This document shows, one piece after another, positions 1-7,005 of a stretch of 8,686 nt of DNA (positions within the stretch are counted from its first letter, which is position 1; each line of letters opens with the position of its first letter). Location of the stretch: the NCBI GenBank assembly GCA_017463035.1, contig JAFTPY010000314.1:1-8686 (forward strand). The letters run 5' to 3'. The position numbers and the translations under genes are program-made. The DNA comes from Lachnospiraceae bacterium. GTDB lineage: Bacteria; Bacillota; Clostridia; Lachnospirales; Lachnospiraceae. The notes under the pieces are model-generated. The model did no database searches. It was not told the origin of the DNA and was given only the letters and a program-made list of their open reading frames with translations.

Positions 1-724
1 CGAGCTGGGTCTTGACCTTAAGGATACTACCATGGACCAGCTCGGTCGTGCGAAGTCCGTAAAGGTTCAGAAGGAAAATACTATCATCGTTGACGGTGAG
101 GGAGATAAGGCTGAAATCGCTGCAAGAGTAGCTCAGATTAAGGCTCAGATTGAGGAGACTACTTCCGAATTTGATCGTGAGAAGCTTCAGGAAAGACTGG
201 CAAAGCTTGCAGGCGGTGTAGCTGTTATCCGCGTAGGTGCGGCTACCGAGACCGAGATGAAGGAAAACAAGCTTCGTATGGAGGATGCTCTTGCCGCTAC
301 CAAGGCTGCGGTGGAAGAGGGTATCATCGCAGGCGGCGGTTCTGCATACATTCACGCTTCCAAGGAGGTTGCTAAGCTTGCGGCATCCTTAGAGGGCGAC
401 GAGAGAACCGGTGCAAATATTATCCTTGCGGCATTAGAGGCTCCGCTTCGTTGTATCGCAACCAACGCAGGCCTTGAGGGCTCCGTTATTGTTAATAAGG
501 TAAAGGAGCAGCAGGCAGGTATCGGTTTCAACGCTTTGACCGAAGAGTATGTAGACATGGTAAAGGAAGGCATCCTGGATCCGGCAAAGGTGACCAGAAG
601 TGCTCTTCAGAATGCAACCAGCGTTGCATCCACGTTCCTTACCACCGAATCCGCAGTGGCAAACATTAAGGAAGATGTTCCGGCTATGCCGGCAGGCGGT
701 GCCGGCGGCATGGGCATGATGTAA
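1..724 (+). CDS. groEL: 60-kDa chaperonin GroEL, C-terminal part (5' end outside window)
   Basis: GroEL is the large chaperonin subunit. It forms double heptameric rings in the cytosol and, with GroES, folds proteins in an ATP-driven cycle. The reading frame is open from base 2 (first full codon Glu) to the TAA at 722-724, giving 240 residues, so roughly the first 300 residues of a ~540-residue protein lie upstream. Visible family segments are the apical-domain end (ELGLDLKDTTMDQLGRAKSV), the intermediate/equatorial return containing EDALAATKAAVEEG, whose Asp codon at 284-286 matches the ATP-hydrolysis Asp398 of E. coli GroEL, then AGGGSAY, and a short Gly/Met tail (GGAGGMGMM) that projects into the folding cavity. 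The first ATG visible, at 32, is internal. The small gene at 816 follows after 91 bp with no convincing terminator between, so the two are probably co-transcribed, with groES expected upstream. Confidence 0.97.
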   Translation, partial: ELGLDLKDTTMDQLGRAKSVKVQKENTIIVDGEGDKAEIAARVAQIKAQIEETTSEFDREKLQERLAKLAGGVAVIRVGAATETEMKENKLRMEDALAATKAAVEEGIIAGGGSAYIHASKEVAKLAASLEGDERTGANIILAALEAPLRCIATNAGLEGSVIVNKVKEQQAGIGFNALTEEYVDMVKEGILDPAKVTRSALQNATSVASTFLTTESAVANIKEDVPAMPAGGAGGMGMM

Positions 725-756
725 GACAGAAAACCGAAGCAAGATAAATTGCAGGA

Positions 757-781
757 CCTCGGAGGCAGTATGCCGCCGGGG
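757..781 (+). other. Hairpin between groEL and the downstream small gene
   Basis: CCTCGGAGGCA (757-767) and TGCCGCCGGGG (771-781) can pair with one G-U pair and one mismatch around a 3-base loop. No T-run follows, so it is not a standard intrinsic terminator. It could stabilise the groEL 3' end, weaken read-through into the gene at 816, or mean nothing. It is only a base-pairing observation. Confidence 0.3.
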
Positions 782-815
782 TATCTGCGTATTGTAAAGG
801 AGAAGGGTGATTCCA

Positions 816-1322
816 ATGAATGATTTGTATACGGAAGCAAGTGTAAAGAAGAAAGTTACGGCAATGGATACCTTTATTAAGGTGATAACGGTGCTTGTCG
901 TAGCGTTGTTACTGGCTGCAGGCTTTTTCCTGGGACAGACCATACTCGGTTTTCTGGGTGCTCTCGGTCTGGTGTTTGCATATTATCTGATACCGCGGCT
1001 CAGTGTGGTGTATGAGTATGTATTTTGTGACGGGCAGCTGGATTTCGATAAGATTATGGCAGGCGAGAAGCGGAAGCACATGTACCGTCTGGATTTTGAA
1101 CAGGTGTTAATTATGGCTCCGGCGAATTCTCATGCTCTTGATAGCTATAAGAGTAATCCGGCGGCAAAGAAGTTAGACTTTACTTCTTTGGAGAAGGATC
1201 GCAAGGTGTACTGTATCGTAGAATCTTCGGGAGATATCCAGACGTTGGTATATTTCGAGCCGAACGAAAAAATGATTTCTTATATTAAGCAGAAGGCTCC
1301 GCGCAAGGTGTCGGAGTATTAA
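816..1322 (+). CDS. Small two-TM membrane protein of unknown function (DUF6106-like)
   Basis: This is a 168-residue protein. Residues 1-19 are polar. Two closely spaced hydrophobic helices follow (about 20-39 and 42-59), so it is probably a membrane hairpin with both ends on the same side. The rest is a soluble, charged C-terminal domain with the segments YEYVFCDGQLDFDKIM and RKHMYRLDFEQVLIMAP. This pattern recalls the uncharacterised DUF6106 proteins of Lachnospiraceae; I recall it only by style and cannot check it. I chose the ATG at 816 because purine-rich ribosome-binding sequence (AAAGGAG at 796-802, GAAGGG at 802-807) lies upstream at workable distance. The in-frame GTG at 807 would sit inside that sequence. 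The gene follows groEL by 91 bp and ends just before a strong terminator, so it looks like the last gene of the groEL transcription unit. No catalytic motif is visible and I assign no function. Confidence 0.82.
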   Translation: MNDLYTEASVKKKVTAMDTFIKVITVLVVALLLAAGFFLGQTILGFLGALGLVFAYYLIPRLSVVYEYVFCDGQLDFDKIMAGEKRKHMYRLDFEQVLIMAPANSHALDSYKSNPAAKKLDFTSLEKDRKVYCIVESSGDIQTLVYFEPNEKMISYIKQKAPRKVSEY

Positions 1323-1332
1323 TCGGTATGAC

Positions 1333-1366
1333 AGGGCTGTCGCAGGGAACTGTGATGGCCTTTTCT
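1333..1366 (+). terminator. Intrinsic terminator of the groEL / small-gene unit
   Basis: The stem 1335-1345 pairs with 1350-1360 over 11 consecutive base pairs, three of them G-U, closed by a GGAA (GNRA-type) tetraloop at 1346-1349. TTTTCT follows at once. It starts 12 bases after the TAA of the gene at 816. The T-tract is also the outer edge of the left arm of the inverted repeat that follows. Confidence 0.82.
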
Positions 1367-1644
1367 GTACCTTCGGACTTGGTAACGAACTTCCTGCCCG
1401 GAAAAGCCTTTTCTCTCGTAATTCGAATATAAGTCTTTCTAATTGCTCCGAGAAACAGATGTTGAAGTGACGCAACCGCCCTGATGCGGCATCCATGCCT
1501 TATGGCGGGCTCGCTCAAACATCCTGTTTGAGCGTTGCTGAAAAATGAGCGGAGCAATAAGAAAGTCTAATATCCTGCTTAAAGTTCGAAAAGGTTTTTC
1601 CGGGCAGGAAGTTCATAGATAGTCCCAAAGGTATAGAAAAAGGC
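1358..1644. repeat. Long imperfect inverted repeat (foldback element) of ~290 bp, identity unknown
   Basis: The left arm (1358-1450) is the reverse complement of the right arm (1550-1644) in three collinear blocks. Outer block: 1358-1379 against 1621-1644, which needs two 1-base gaps and one substitution. Middle block: 1387-1412 against 1589-1614, 25 of 26 identical. Inner block: 1432-1450 against 1550-1568, 17 of 19 identical without gaps. Between the blocks the arms diverge but keep similar spacing. GGGAAC (1345-1350) and GTTCCC (1646-1651) could extend the arms outward. The ~100-bp centre carries smaller hairpins. Either strand would fold into a very long bulged stem. It lies between the terminator of the groEL unit and the guaB promoter, and I see no clear target-site duplication or credible ORF. 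Candidates are a MITE-like element or a structured non-coding RNA. I do not recognise a named family. Apart from this element and the guaB promoter I see nothing in 1323-1817. Confidence 0.85.
1512..1534. repeat. Perfect 10-bp hairpin inside the foldback centre
   Basis: CGCTCAAACA (1512-1521) and TGTTTGAGCG (1525-1534) are exact inverted copies around the loop TCC. A second, weaker stem lies beside it: CCGCC at 1476-1480 with GGCGG at 1504-1508. GCAAC (1472-1476, sharing base 1476 with that stem) and GTTGC (1534-1538) could close both into a branched tip. Confidence 0.75.
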
Positions 1645-1714
1645 TGTTCCCTTGGATTTGAAATACGACACCACTTTTTTGGACAGATTTCTTCTCATTT
1701 CTTTTAATTATAGC

Positions 1715-1743
1715 TTGACAAGTAAAAAAAAACACAGTAAAAT
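1715..1743 (+). promoter_or_regulatory. Sigma-A promoter of guaB
   Basis: A perfect -35 TTGACA (1715-1720), a 17-base A-rich spacer, and a -10 TAAAAT (1738-1743) match the vegetative sigma consensus in five of six -10 bases. Transcription would begin near 1750, giving a leader of about 68 bases. The leader is too short for a purine riboswitch with an expression platform, and I see no aptamer core. Only a weak 4-bp stem (1757-1760 with 1772-1775) is visible. Confidence 0.85.
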
Positions 1744-1817
1744 ACAAAGAATACAACCTCTAGTTATTTTTGAGGGAACTATTACTACTATTATTAAAGA
1801 AAGCGAGGATTAGAAAC

Positions 1818-3275
1818 ATGGGCATGATAATCGGTGACGGTATTACCTTTGATGACGTGTTATTGGTACCGGCTTACTCGGAAGTGATTCCGAATCAGGT
1901 TGATTTGACAACGTATCTTACGAAGAAGATTAAGTTAAACATTCCGTTAATGAGCGCAGGTATGGACACCGTAACAGAGCACCGCATGGCAATTGCAATG
2001 GCAAGACAGGGCGGTATCGGTGTAATTCATAAAAATATGAGTATTGAGGCGCAGGCTGAAGAGGTAGATAAGGTAAAACGTTCCGAGAATGGTGTTATAA
2101 CAGACCCGTTTTCTTTATCCCCGGAGCATACACTTCATGATGCGGACGAGTTGATGGCGAAGTACCGTATTTCCGGTGTTCCGATTACGGAAGGCAAGAA
2201 GCTTGTTGGTATCATTACCAATCGTGATCTTAAGTTCGAGACCGACTTCTCCAAGAAGATTAAGGAGAGCATGACCTCCGAAGGTCTTGTAACCGCAAGA
2301 GAAGGCGTTACCTTAGAGGAGGCAAAGAAGATTCTTGCGCAGGCAAGAAAGGAAAAGCTTCCGATTGTGGACGCTGAGGGCAACTTAAAGGGACTTATTA
2401 CCATTAAGGATATCGAAAAGCAGATTAAGTATCCGCTTTCCGCAAAGGATGCACAGGGCAGACTTCTTTGTGCGGCAGGTGTGGGTGTTACCGCTAACAT
2501 CTTAGAGCGTGTGGATGCACTTGTAAAGGCAAAGGTAGACGCTATCGTTATCGATTCTGCACACGGACATTCCGCAAACGTGCTCCGTTGTGTACAGATG
2601 GTACACGATGCATATCCGGAACTTCAGATTATTGCAGGTAACGTAGCAACCGCAGAAGCAACCGAGGACTTGATTAAGGCCGGTGTTGACTGTGTAAAGG
2701 TAGGTATCGGACCGGGTTCCATTTGTACCACCCGTGTGGTAGCAGGTATCGGTGTTCCGCAGGTTACCGCTATTATGAATGCTTATGAGGCAGCAAAGAA
2801 GTACGATATTCCGATTATCGCAGACGGTGGTATTAAGTACTCCGGCGATATTACCAAGGCTATCGCAGCCGGTGCTAACGTATGTATGATGGGTAGCATC
2901 TTCGCAGGCTGTGACGAGAGCCCGGGAACCTTCGAACTTTACCAGGGTCGTAAGTATAAGGTATACCGCGGCATGGGTTCCATCGCTGCAATGGAGAACG
3001 GCAGTAAGGACCGTTACTTCCAGGCGGATGCGAAGAAGCTTGTTCCGGAAGGTGTAGAAGGCCGTGTGGCATACAAGGGTCTTGCAGAGGACACCGTATT
3101 CCAGTTACTGGGTGGTCTTCGTTCCGGCATGGGTTACTGTGGTGCAAAGGATATCGAGACCTTAAAGCAGACAGGTCGTTTTGTTAAGATTTCCGCTGCT
3201 TCCTTAAAGGAAAGTCATCCGCATGACATTCATATTACCAAGGAAGCTCCGAACTACAGCATTGATGATAAGTAA
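1818..3275 (+). CDS. guaB: Inosine-5'-monophosphate dehydrogenase (IMPDH)
   Basis: GuaB oxidises IMP to XMP with NAD+, the committed step of guanine nucleotide synthesis in the cytosol, and works as a tetramer. The 485-residue length is normal. The N-terminus MGMIIGDGITFDDVLLVPAYS is the family start. The first half of the TIM barrel is followed by two CBS domains (about 97-150 and 155-205) inserted in the usual place, and then the rest of the barrel. The catalytic loop GPGSICTTR holds the nucleophile Cys303. YRGMGS (about 382-387) binds the IMP phosphate region, and Arg399-Tyr400 of KDRYFQ match the flap Arg-Tyr pair that activates water. I chose the ATG at 1818, with GAGG (1805-1808) about 9 bases upstream. 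The TTG at 1770 would add 16 residues (Leu- and Lys-rich) not typical of the family. The gene has its own promoter and terminator, so it is a single-gene unit. No odd residue is visible. Confidence 0.98.
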   Translation: MGMIIGDGITFDDVLLVPAYSEVIPNQVDLTTYLTKKIKLNIPLMSAGMDTVTEHRMAIAMARQGGIGVIHKNMSIEAQAEEVDKVKRSENGVITDPFSLSPEHTLHDADELMAKYRISGVPITEGKKLVGIITNRDLKFETDFSKKIKESMTSEGLVTAREGVTLEEAKKILAQARKEKLPIVDAEGNLKGLITIKDIEKQIKYPLSAKDAQGRLLCAAGVGVTANILERVDALVKAKVDAIVIDSAHGHSANVLRCVQMVHDAYPELQIIAGNVATAEATEDLIKAGVDCVKVGIGPGSICTTRVVAGIGVPQVTAIMNAYEAAKKYDIPIIADGGIKYSGDITKAIAAGANVCMMGSIFAGCDESPGTFELYQGRKYKVYRGMGSIAAMENGSKDRYFQADAKKLVPEGVEGRVAYKGLAEDTVFQLLGGLRSGMGYCGAKDIETLKQTGRFVKISAASLKESHPHDIHITKEAPNYSIDDK

Positions 3276-3310
3276 GAACGCGTACTGTGTGTTTGATATG
3301 AGATGATTGA

Positions 3311-3352
3311 AAGAGAGTTGTGACGAATGAATCGTTGCAATTCTCTTTTTTA
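3311..3352 (+). terminator. Intrinsic terminator of guaB
   Basis: The stem 3313-3326 pairs with 3332-3345 over 14 consecutive positions, three of them G-U, with a 5-base loop. TTTTTTAT follows at 3346. AA at 3311-3312 can pair with the first Ts. It lies 35 bases after the guaB stop and closes that unit. Confidence 0.9.
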
Positions 3353-3384
3353 TGTCTCTTTTGGCGGAATTTTACGGAAAAACA

Positions 3385-3413
3385 TTGAAAAATGAATTGA
3401 ATTGTGCTAAAAT
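3385..3413 (+). promoter_or_regulatory. Sigma-A promoter of the signalling operon
   Basis: -35 TTGAAA (3385-3390), a 17-base spacer and -10 TAAAAT (3408-3413), with a predicted start near 3420 and a leader of about 65 bases. The leader ends in GAGGAG (3468-3473) and AAAGGAG (3474-3480) just before the ATG at 3485. I see no operator-like repeat or riboswitch in the leader. Confidence 0.75.
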
Positions 3414-3484
3414 AACCGATAGGATTTGGTAATTTTTGTGTAGATGGAAACGAATAGTGGGACCTATGAGGAGAAAGGAGTAAA

Positions 3485-6097
3485 ATGGAAGCGGATCTCC
3501 TTGTTTTAGGATTACAATACATAGCGGTATTGCTTTCTTTCTTTTTTATTGCATTTGTGGCTTATCAAAAGAAGTCGGCATTATGCAGTCATCTGCTGAT
3601 GTATTCCATCGGTGTGTTGGTAAACGGACTGGCGTATACCTTCGAACTTCAAAGCGGAGTTTTGGAAGAAGCAATGATGGCAATCCGTTTTGAATATATC
3701 GGTCTTTGTACGGCTACGATTTCGGCGGTGCTGTTTGTTTGTGAGCTGTTTCATGTTAAATTAAAGAAATGGATTCGCGGAGTAATGGTGGCGGCGTTTT
3801 TTGTTTCTTGTTTTATTATTACCACAAATGAGTATCATCAGCTTTATTATGTGGATGCGTCTCTTGAGGTGCGCAGGTATATTGCGGTATTCAGGATGAC
3901 ACCGGGACCGTATTATACCGTGCATACTGCGGTTACCCTTATATCCATGGGGGTGTGTGTCGGGGTAATATTTTATGCTTGGTTACGCGATCGGAAATGG
4001 AAGGAGAGCTACCGTAAGTATCTGTTTTTGGGATTTGCGGCAGTTATTCCGCTTATGTTCTGGTTGTTGCATATGGTGGGATGCTTTAAGGATTACGATT
4101 TAATTCCTTTCGGATTGTTCTGTACCAACGCATTCTTCATTTTGATTCTTTACTTCTTCCGATATTTTGATGTGGCGGAAAATGCGAAAAACGAGGTTTT
4201 GGAAACCTTGGAGGAGGGCATTCTGGTTTGTGACGAGGACGGAAACGTACTATACAGTAACGAACGGATGCGGGAAATTCTGAATCAGAAGAAAGTAAAA
4301 AATATTTTGGACGTTATGACCGAGATGGAGGACGGAGACGAGGGCGAGTTTTTTGTGGGAAATAAATGCTATGCCGTGACGGAATCCGAGGTATATGAGG
4401 GCGACCGGGTAAAGGGAAAAACCTGGTGCTTTATCGATATGACTTTGACAAAAGAAAAAGAGCATCAGCTCAAAGAACTTCACCAGGAGGCTTTGGCGGC
4501 AAACAGTGCGAAAAGCAGCTTTCTTGCCAATATGTCTCACGAAATTCGTACGCCGATTAACACAATTCTCGGAATGAATGAGTTGATTTTGAGAGAGGCG
4601 CAGAATATTAACGTAATCGAATATGCACAGAATGTAAAGACAGAGGGAAAGACTTTGATGTCCCTGATTAATGATTTATTGGATTTTTCTAAAATTGAGT
4701 CCGGTAAGATGGAATTGACGGAGACAGAATACGGAGTTTCTTCCTTGCTGCATGATGTGGTTGCCATGTTTTCCATTAAAGCCGAGGAAAAGGGACTGAA
4801 TTTATCCGTAGAGGTTGACGAGGGTATTCCGGCGATGCTGTACGGCGATGAAATCCGTATTAAACAGGTTCTCAGCAATCTGTTGAGTAATGCCGTGAAG
4901 TATACGGAGCGTGGTTATGTGGGGCTTTCGGTAGATTGGGAACCGCAGGATGAGAAGAATATAATCCTGTGTATTACGGTAGAGGACAGCGGCATCGGTA
5001 TCCGTAAGGAAGATATGGATACAATTTTTGATGAGTTTAAGCGGTTCGATGCAAAGCGGAATAATAAAGTAGAGGGTACCGGTCTGGGTATGAGTATTAC
5101 GGCAAAGTTATTGCGGTTGATGAACGGTAATATTTTTATCGACAGTGAGTATGGCAGCGGTTCGAAGTTCAAAGTACGGATTCCGCAGAAAATTGCGGAT
5201 GCTACACCGATGGGAAAATATTCTTATAGGAAGCAGACACCGGAGAGGGGTAATATCAGGGAGACTTTTACGGCTCCGAAAGCGAAGATACTGGTGGTGG
5301 ATGACAACCTGATGAACCGTGTGGTGGTAAAGGGCTTGTTAAAGCAGACACTGCTTCAGATTGATGAGGCCGCAAACGGCGAGGAATGTTTGAAAAAAAC
5401 GCAGGATACGCATTATGATATTATTTTGATGGATCATATGATGCCGGGGATGGATGGGGTAGAAACGTTGAAGCTGTTACGCCGGCAGGCCGGAGCCTGT
5501 GTGAATACGCCGGTAATTGTTTTGACCGCAAATGCGGTGGTCGGAGTAAAGGAGTTCTATTTAGAACAAGGGTTTGATGATTACCTAAGTAAGCCGGTCA
5601 GCGGCCGGTTGCTGGAAGAGAAGTTGTTGAAATATTTGCCGGAGGAATTAGTAATAAAACAGGAGGTTTTCAAAGGTATTAATGTGATAAACGCGAAACA
5701 GGAAGGCTTCCGGCCGGAAGAGATTCGAGGGGTATTGGCGGTGGAGCGTATCGATTTGGCAGGAAGTCTGGAACGTATGCAGGGACGGAAGGATATGTAT
5801 CGTCAGGCAGCGATGAATTTCGCATCTCTTTGTACGGAACGGTTGCGCATGTTGCATGAGTATATTCGAAAGGAAGATGTACCGGCTTATGTAATGCTGT
5901 TACATGCCATAAAAGAGGATGCAGATGCATTGGGAGCCCGGGAACTTGCGGAAATAGTGGCAGAACAGGAGAAAGTGGGAAAGGAAGGAAATCTTTCGTT
6001 TCTCAGGGATAAGTTCTCACTGTTATCCGGAGAGTATCAGAGAGTGGCGCAGTGTTATAAGACTTTATTTGATAGTGCAAAGGAAGAGGAGGCGTAG
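3485..6097 (+). CDS. 7TM hybrid sensor histidine kinase (7TM-PAS-like-HisKA-HATPase-REC-HPt)
   Basis: This is an 870-residue membrane kinase carrying three phosphorelay steps in one chain. Residues 1-225 hold about seven hydrophobic helices with TPGPYYTVH (139-147), typical of the 7TM sensor domain found at the N-terminus of clostridial kinases; the ligand is unknown. A PAS-like segment (about 235-325) and a short coiled coil follow. The HisKA domain has FLANMSHEIRTPINT with phospho-acceptor His352. The ATPase domain has the N-box Asn469 in NLLSNAVKYT, the G1 box DSGIGI from Asp501, and GTGLGMSI. The receiver (about 601-715) has Asp606-Asp607, phospho-site Asp650, Thr681 and Lys703, all canonical. 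The C-terminal HPt-like module (about 755-855) has His807 in HAIKEDADALGA, with Glu where Gly or Ser usually follows Lys. The start at ATG 3485 is set by the tandem Shine-Dalgarno sequences. The stop lies 2 bases before the next start, so translation is probably coupled. Confidence 0.93.
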   Translation: MEADLLVLGLQYIAVLLSFFFIAFVAYQKKSALCSHLLMYSIGVLVNGLAYTFELQSGVLEEAMMAIRFEYIGLCTATISAVLFVCELFHVKLKKWIRGVMVAAFFVSCFIITTNEYHQLYYVDASLEVRRYIAVFRMTPGPYYTVHTAVTLISMGVCVGVIFYAWLRDRKWKESYRKYLFLGFAAVIPLMFWLLHMVGCFKDYDLIPFGLFCTNAFFILILYFFRYFDVAENAKNEVLETLEEGILVCDEDGNVLYSNERMREILNQKKVKNILDVMTEMEDGDEGEFFVGNKCYAVTESEVYEGDRVKGKTWCFIDMTLTKEKEHQLKELHQEALAANSAKSSFLANMSHEIRTPINTILGMNELILREAQNINVIEYAQNVKTEGKTLMSLINDLLDFSKIESGKMELTETEYGVSSLLHDVVAMFSIKAEEKGLNLSVEVDEGIPAMLYGDEIRIKQVLSNLLSNAVKYTERGYVGLSVDWEPQDEKNIILCITVEDSGIGIRKEDMDTIFDEFKRFDAKRNNKVEGTGLGMSITAKLLRLMNGNIFIDSEYGSGSKFKVRIPQKIADATPMGKYSYRKQTPERGNIRETFTAPKAKILVVDDNLMNRVVVKGLLKQTLLQIDEAANGEECLKKTQDTHYDIILMDHMMPGMDGVETLKLLRRQAGACVNTPVIVLTANAVVGVKEFYLEQGFDDYLSKPVSGRLLEEKLLKYLPEELVIKQEVFKGINVINAKQEGFRPEEIRGVLAVERIDLAGSLERMQGRKDMYRQAAMNFASLCTERLRMLHEYIRKEDVPAYVMLLHAIKEDADALGARELAEIVAEQEKVGKEGNLSFLRDKFSLLSGEYQRVAQCYKTLFDSAKEEEA

Positions 6098-6099
6098 AA

Positions 6100-6984
6100 A
6101 TGCCGCAATTTCTTATCGGTTTTTGGTGCGGTTTTGTGGCGGCGTCATTGGTGCTGTGCCTGCTGTATGCAAACAAAAGGAGGCAGGCAGAGGAAGGTAC
6201 GGGGAATACGAAGAAGAGTACGGAGAAAGACGGCGTAGAATGTAATACGGAGGGCGTGTCACCCGGATTCAAGGTTCTTTTGACGGATGACAGCAGATTG
6301 AGCAGAAACGTGATAAAGGAGTTTTTGTCGGGACGGAACTGGGAGATTTTAGAGGCCGGAGACGGCCCGGAGTGTTTGCGACTGGCGCAGAAGAATACAT
6401 TCGATCTGGTTTTTCTTGACCAGAATATGCCGGGACCGGACGGTGATGAAATCTTGTATCGCCTTTGGAAAGAGGGGGGCTTGGACAAAAGCGTGCCGGT
6501 GATTGCAGTCGGTTCTTCTGTTCGGAAAGAGAATGAGGCGGAGTTTAAGGAAAAGGGCTATGCAGCGTGTCTCGGAAAACCGATTCAAAAGAATCGGTTG
6601 GATGAGATTTTGACCTGCGTGATTCCGGACACCGGGGGCTTACGGGAACCGGATGGATTCTCATATGCAAAGGGGTTAAAAAAATTCGATGGTAATGATG
6701 CGGCGTATCGTGAAACGCTTGTTTTATTCGCAGAGCTGTGGGAGGAACGAAGAGAGCAACTGAGACAGTTTCTGGACGAAGAAAATATGGAGGAATATGC
6801 GATTCTGATTCATGCCGTGAAGGGTGATGCCCGTACGTTGGGTGCGGAAGGCTTGGGCGAATCCGCGTATGAGCAGGAGTTAAAGGCAAAGCAGGGAGAT
6901 GTTCAGGCAATCAGGAACAGCTTTGAACGGATGATAGAAGAGGGAAATGTAAACGCAGAGTTCTTTCGGACAATGTTTTCATAA
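6100..6984 (+). CDS. Membrane-anchored receiver-HPt phosphorelay protein
   Basis: This is a 294-residue protein. One hydrophobic helix (about 5-25) followed by KRRQ anchors it with the bulk in the cytosol. After a charged linker (26-56) comes a receiver domain (about 57-172) with Asp63-Asp64, phospho-site Asp107 in FLDQNMPGPDG and Lys160 in GKP. The switch position that is Thr681 in the kinase is Gly138 here (IAVGSS), so the usual Thr/Ser is missing. An HPt module (about 190-285) carries His238 in HAVKGDARTLGA, a canonical motif. Module order and motifs parallel the C-terminal half of the kinase, which suggests duplication. The family role would be passing phosphate between receivers and histidines at the membrane; that is inference. 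The ATG at 6100 has GAGGAGG (6086-6092) 7 bases upstream, inside the end of the kinase gene. No output domain is present. The helix could instead be read as a signal peptide, but no cleavage or lipobox motif is evident. Confidence 0.87.
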   Translation: MPQFLIGFWCGFVAASLVLCLLYANKRRQAEEGTGNTKKSTEKDGVECNTEGVSPGFKVLLTDDSRLSRNVIKEFLSGRNWEILEAGDGPECLRLAQKNTFDLVFLDQNMPGPDGDEILYRLWKEGGLDKSVPVIAVGSSVRKENEAEFKEKGYAACLGKPIQKNRLDEILTCVIPDTGGLREPDGFSYAKGLKKFDGNDAAYRETLVLFAELWEERREQLRQFLDEENMEEYAILIHAVKGDARTLGAEGLGESAYEQELKAKQGDVQAIRNSFERMIEEGNVNAEFFRTMFS

Positions 6985-7005
6985 AATGACAGGAGGTCAG
7001 AAAAT

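Noticed and set aside
807..815. GTG start for the small membrane protein
   Set aside because: It lies within the ribosome-binding region; the ATG at 816 fits better.
434..943. Minus-strand 169-codon ORF opposite groEL
   Set aside because: It is antisense to strongly conserved GroEL codons, with no start signal or recognisable protein pattern.
1285..1557. Minus-strand 90-codon ORF across the small-gene 3' end and the left foldback arm
   Set aside because: It has no ribosome binding site I can see, it overlaps a real gene end and a terminator, and its coding content simply follows the inverted repeat. If the foldback is dispersed, similar tiny hypothetical proteins may be annotated elsewhere, which would be a sign of the repeat rather than of a gene.
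1358..1644. Foldback as a 6S RNA or a CRISPR array
   Set aside because: It is much longer than a typical 6S RNA, I see no matching -10-like open bubble, and there are no direct repeats with spacers.
1770..1817. TTG start extending GuaB by 16 residues
   Set aside because: The extension is Leu/Lys-rich and absent from the family pattern, while the ATG at 1818 has a good ribosome binding site and the standard IMPDH N-terminus.
1750..1817. Purine or other riboswitch upstream of guaB
   Set aside because: The predicted leader is only about 68 bases, has just a weak 4-bp stem, and shows no aptamer core or terminator/antiterminator pair.
6003..6488. Minus-strand 161-codon ORF opposite the kinase/REC-HPt junction
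   Set aside because: It is antisense to two well-supported genes; its Ser/Pro-rich composition is typical of a shadow frame.
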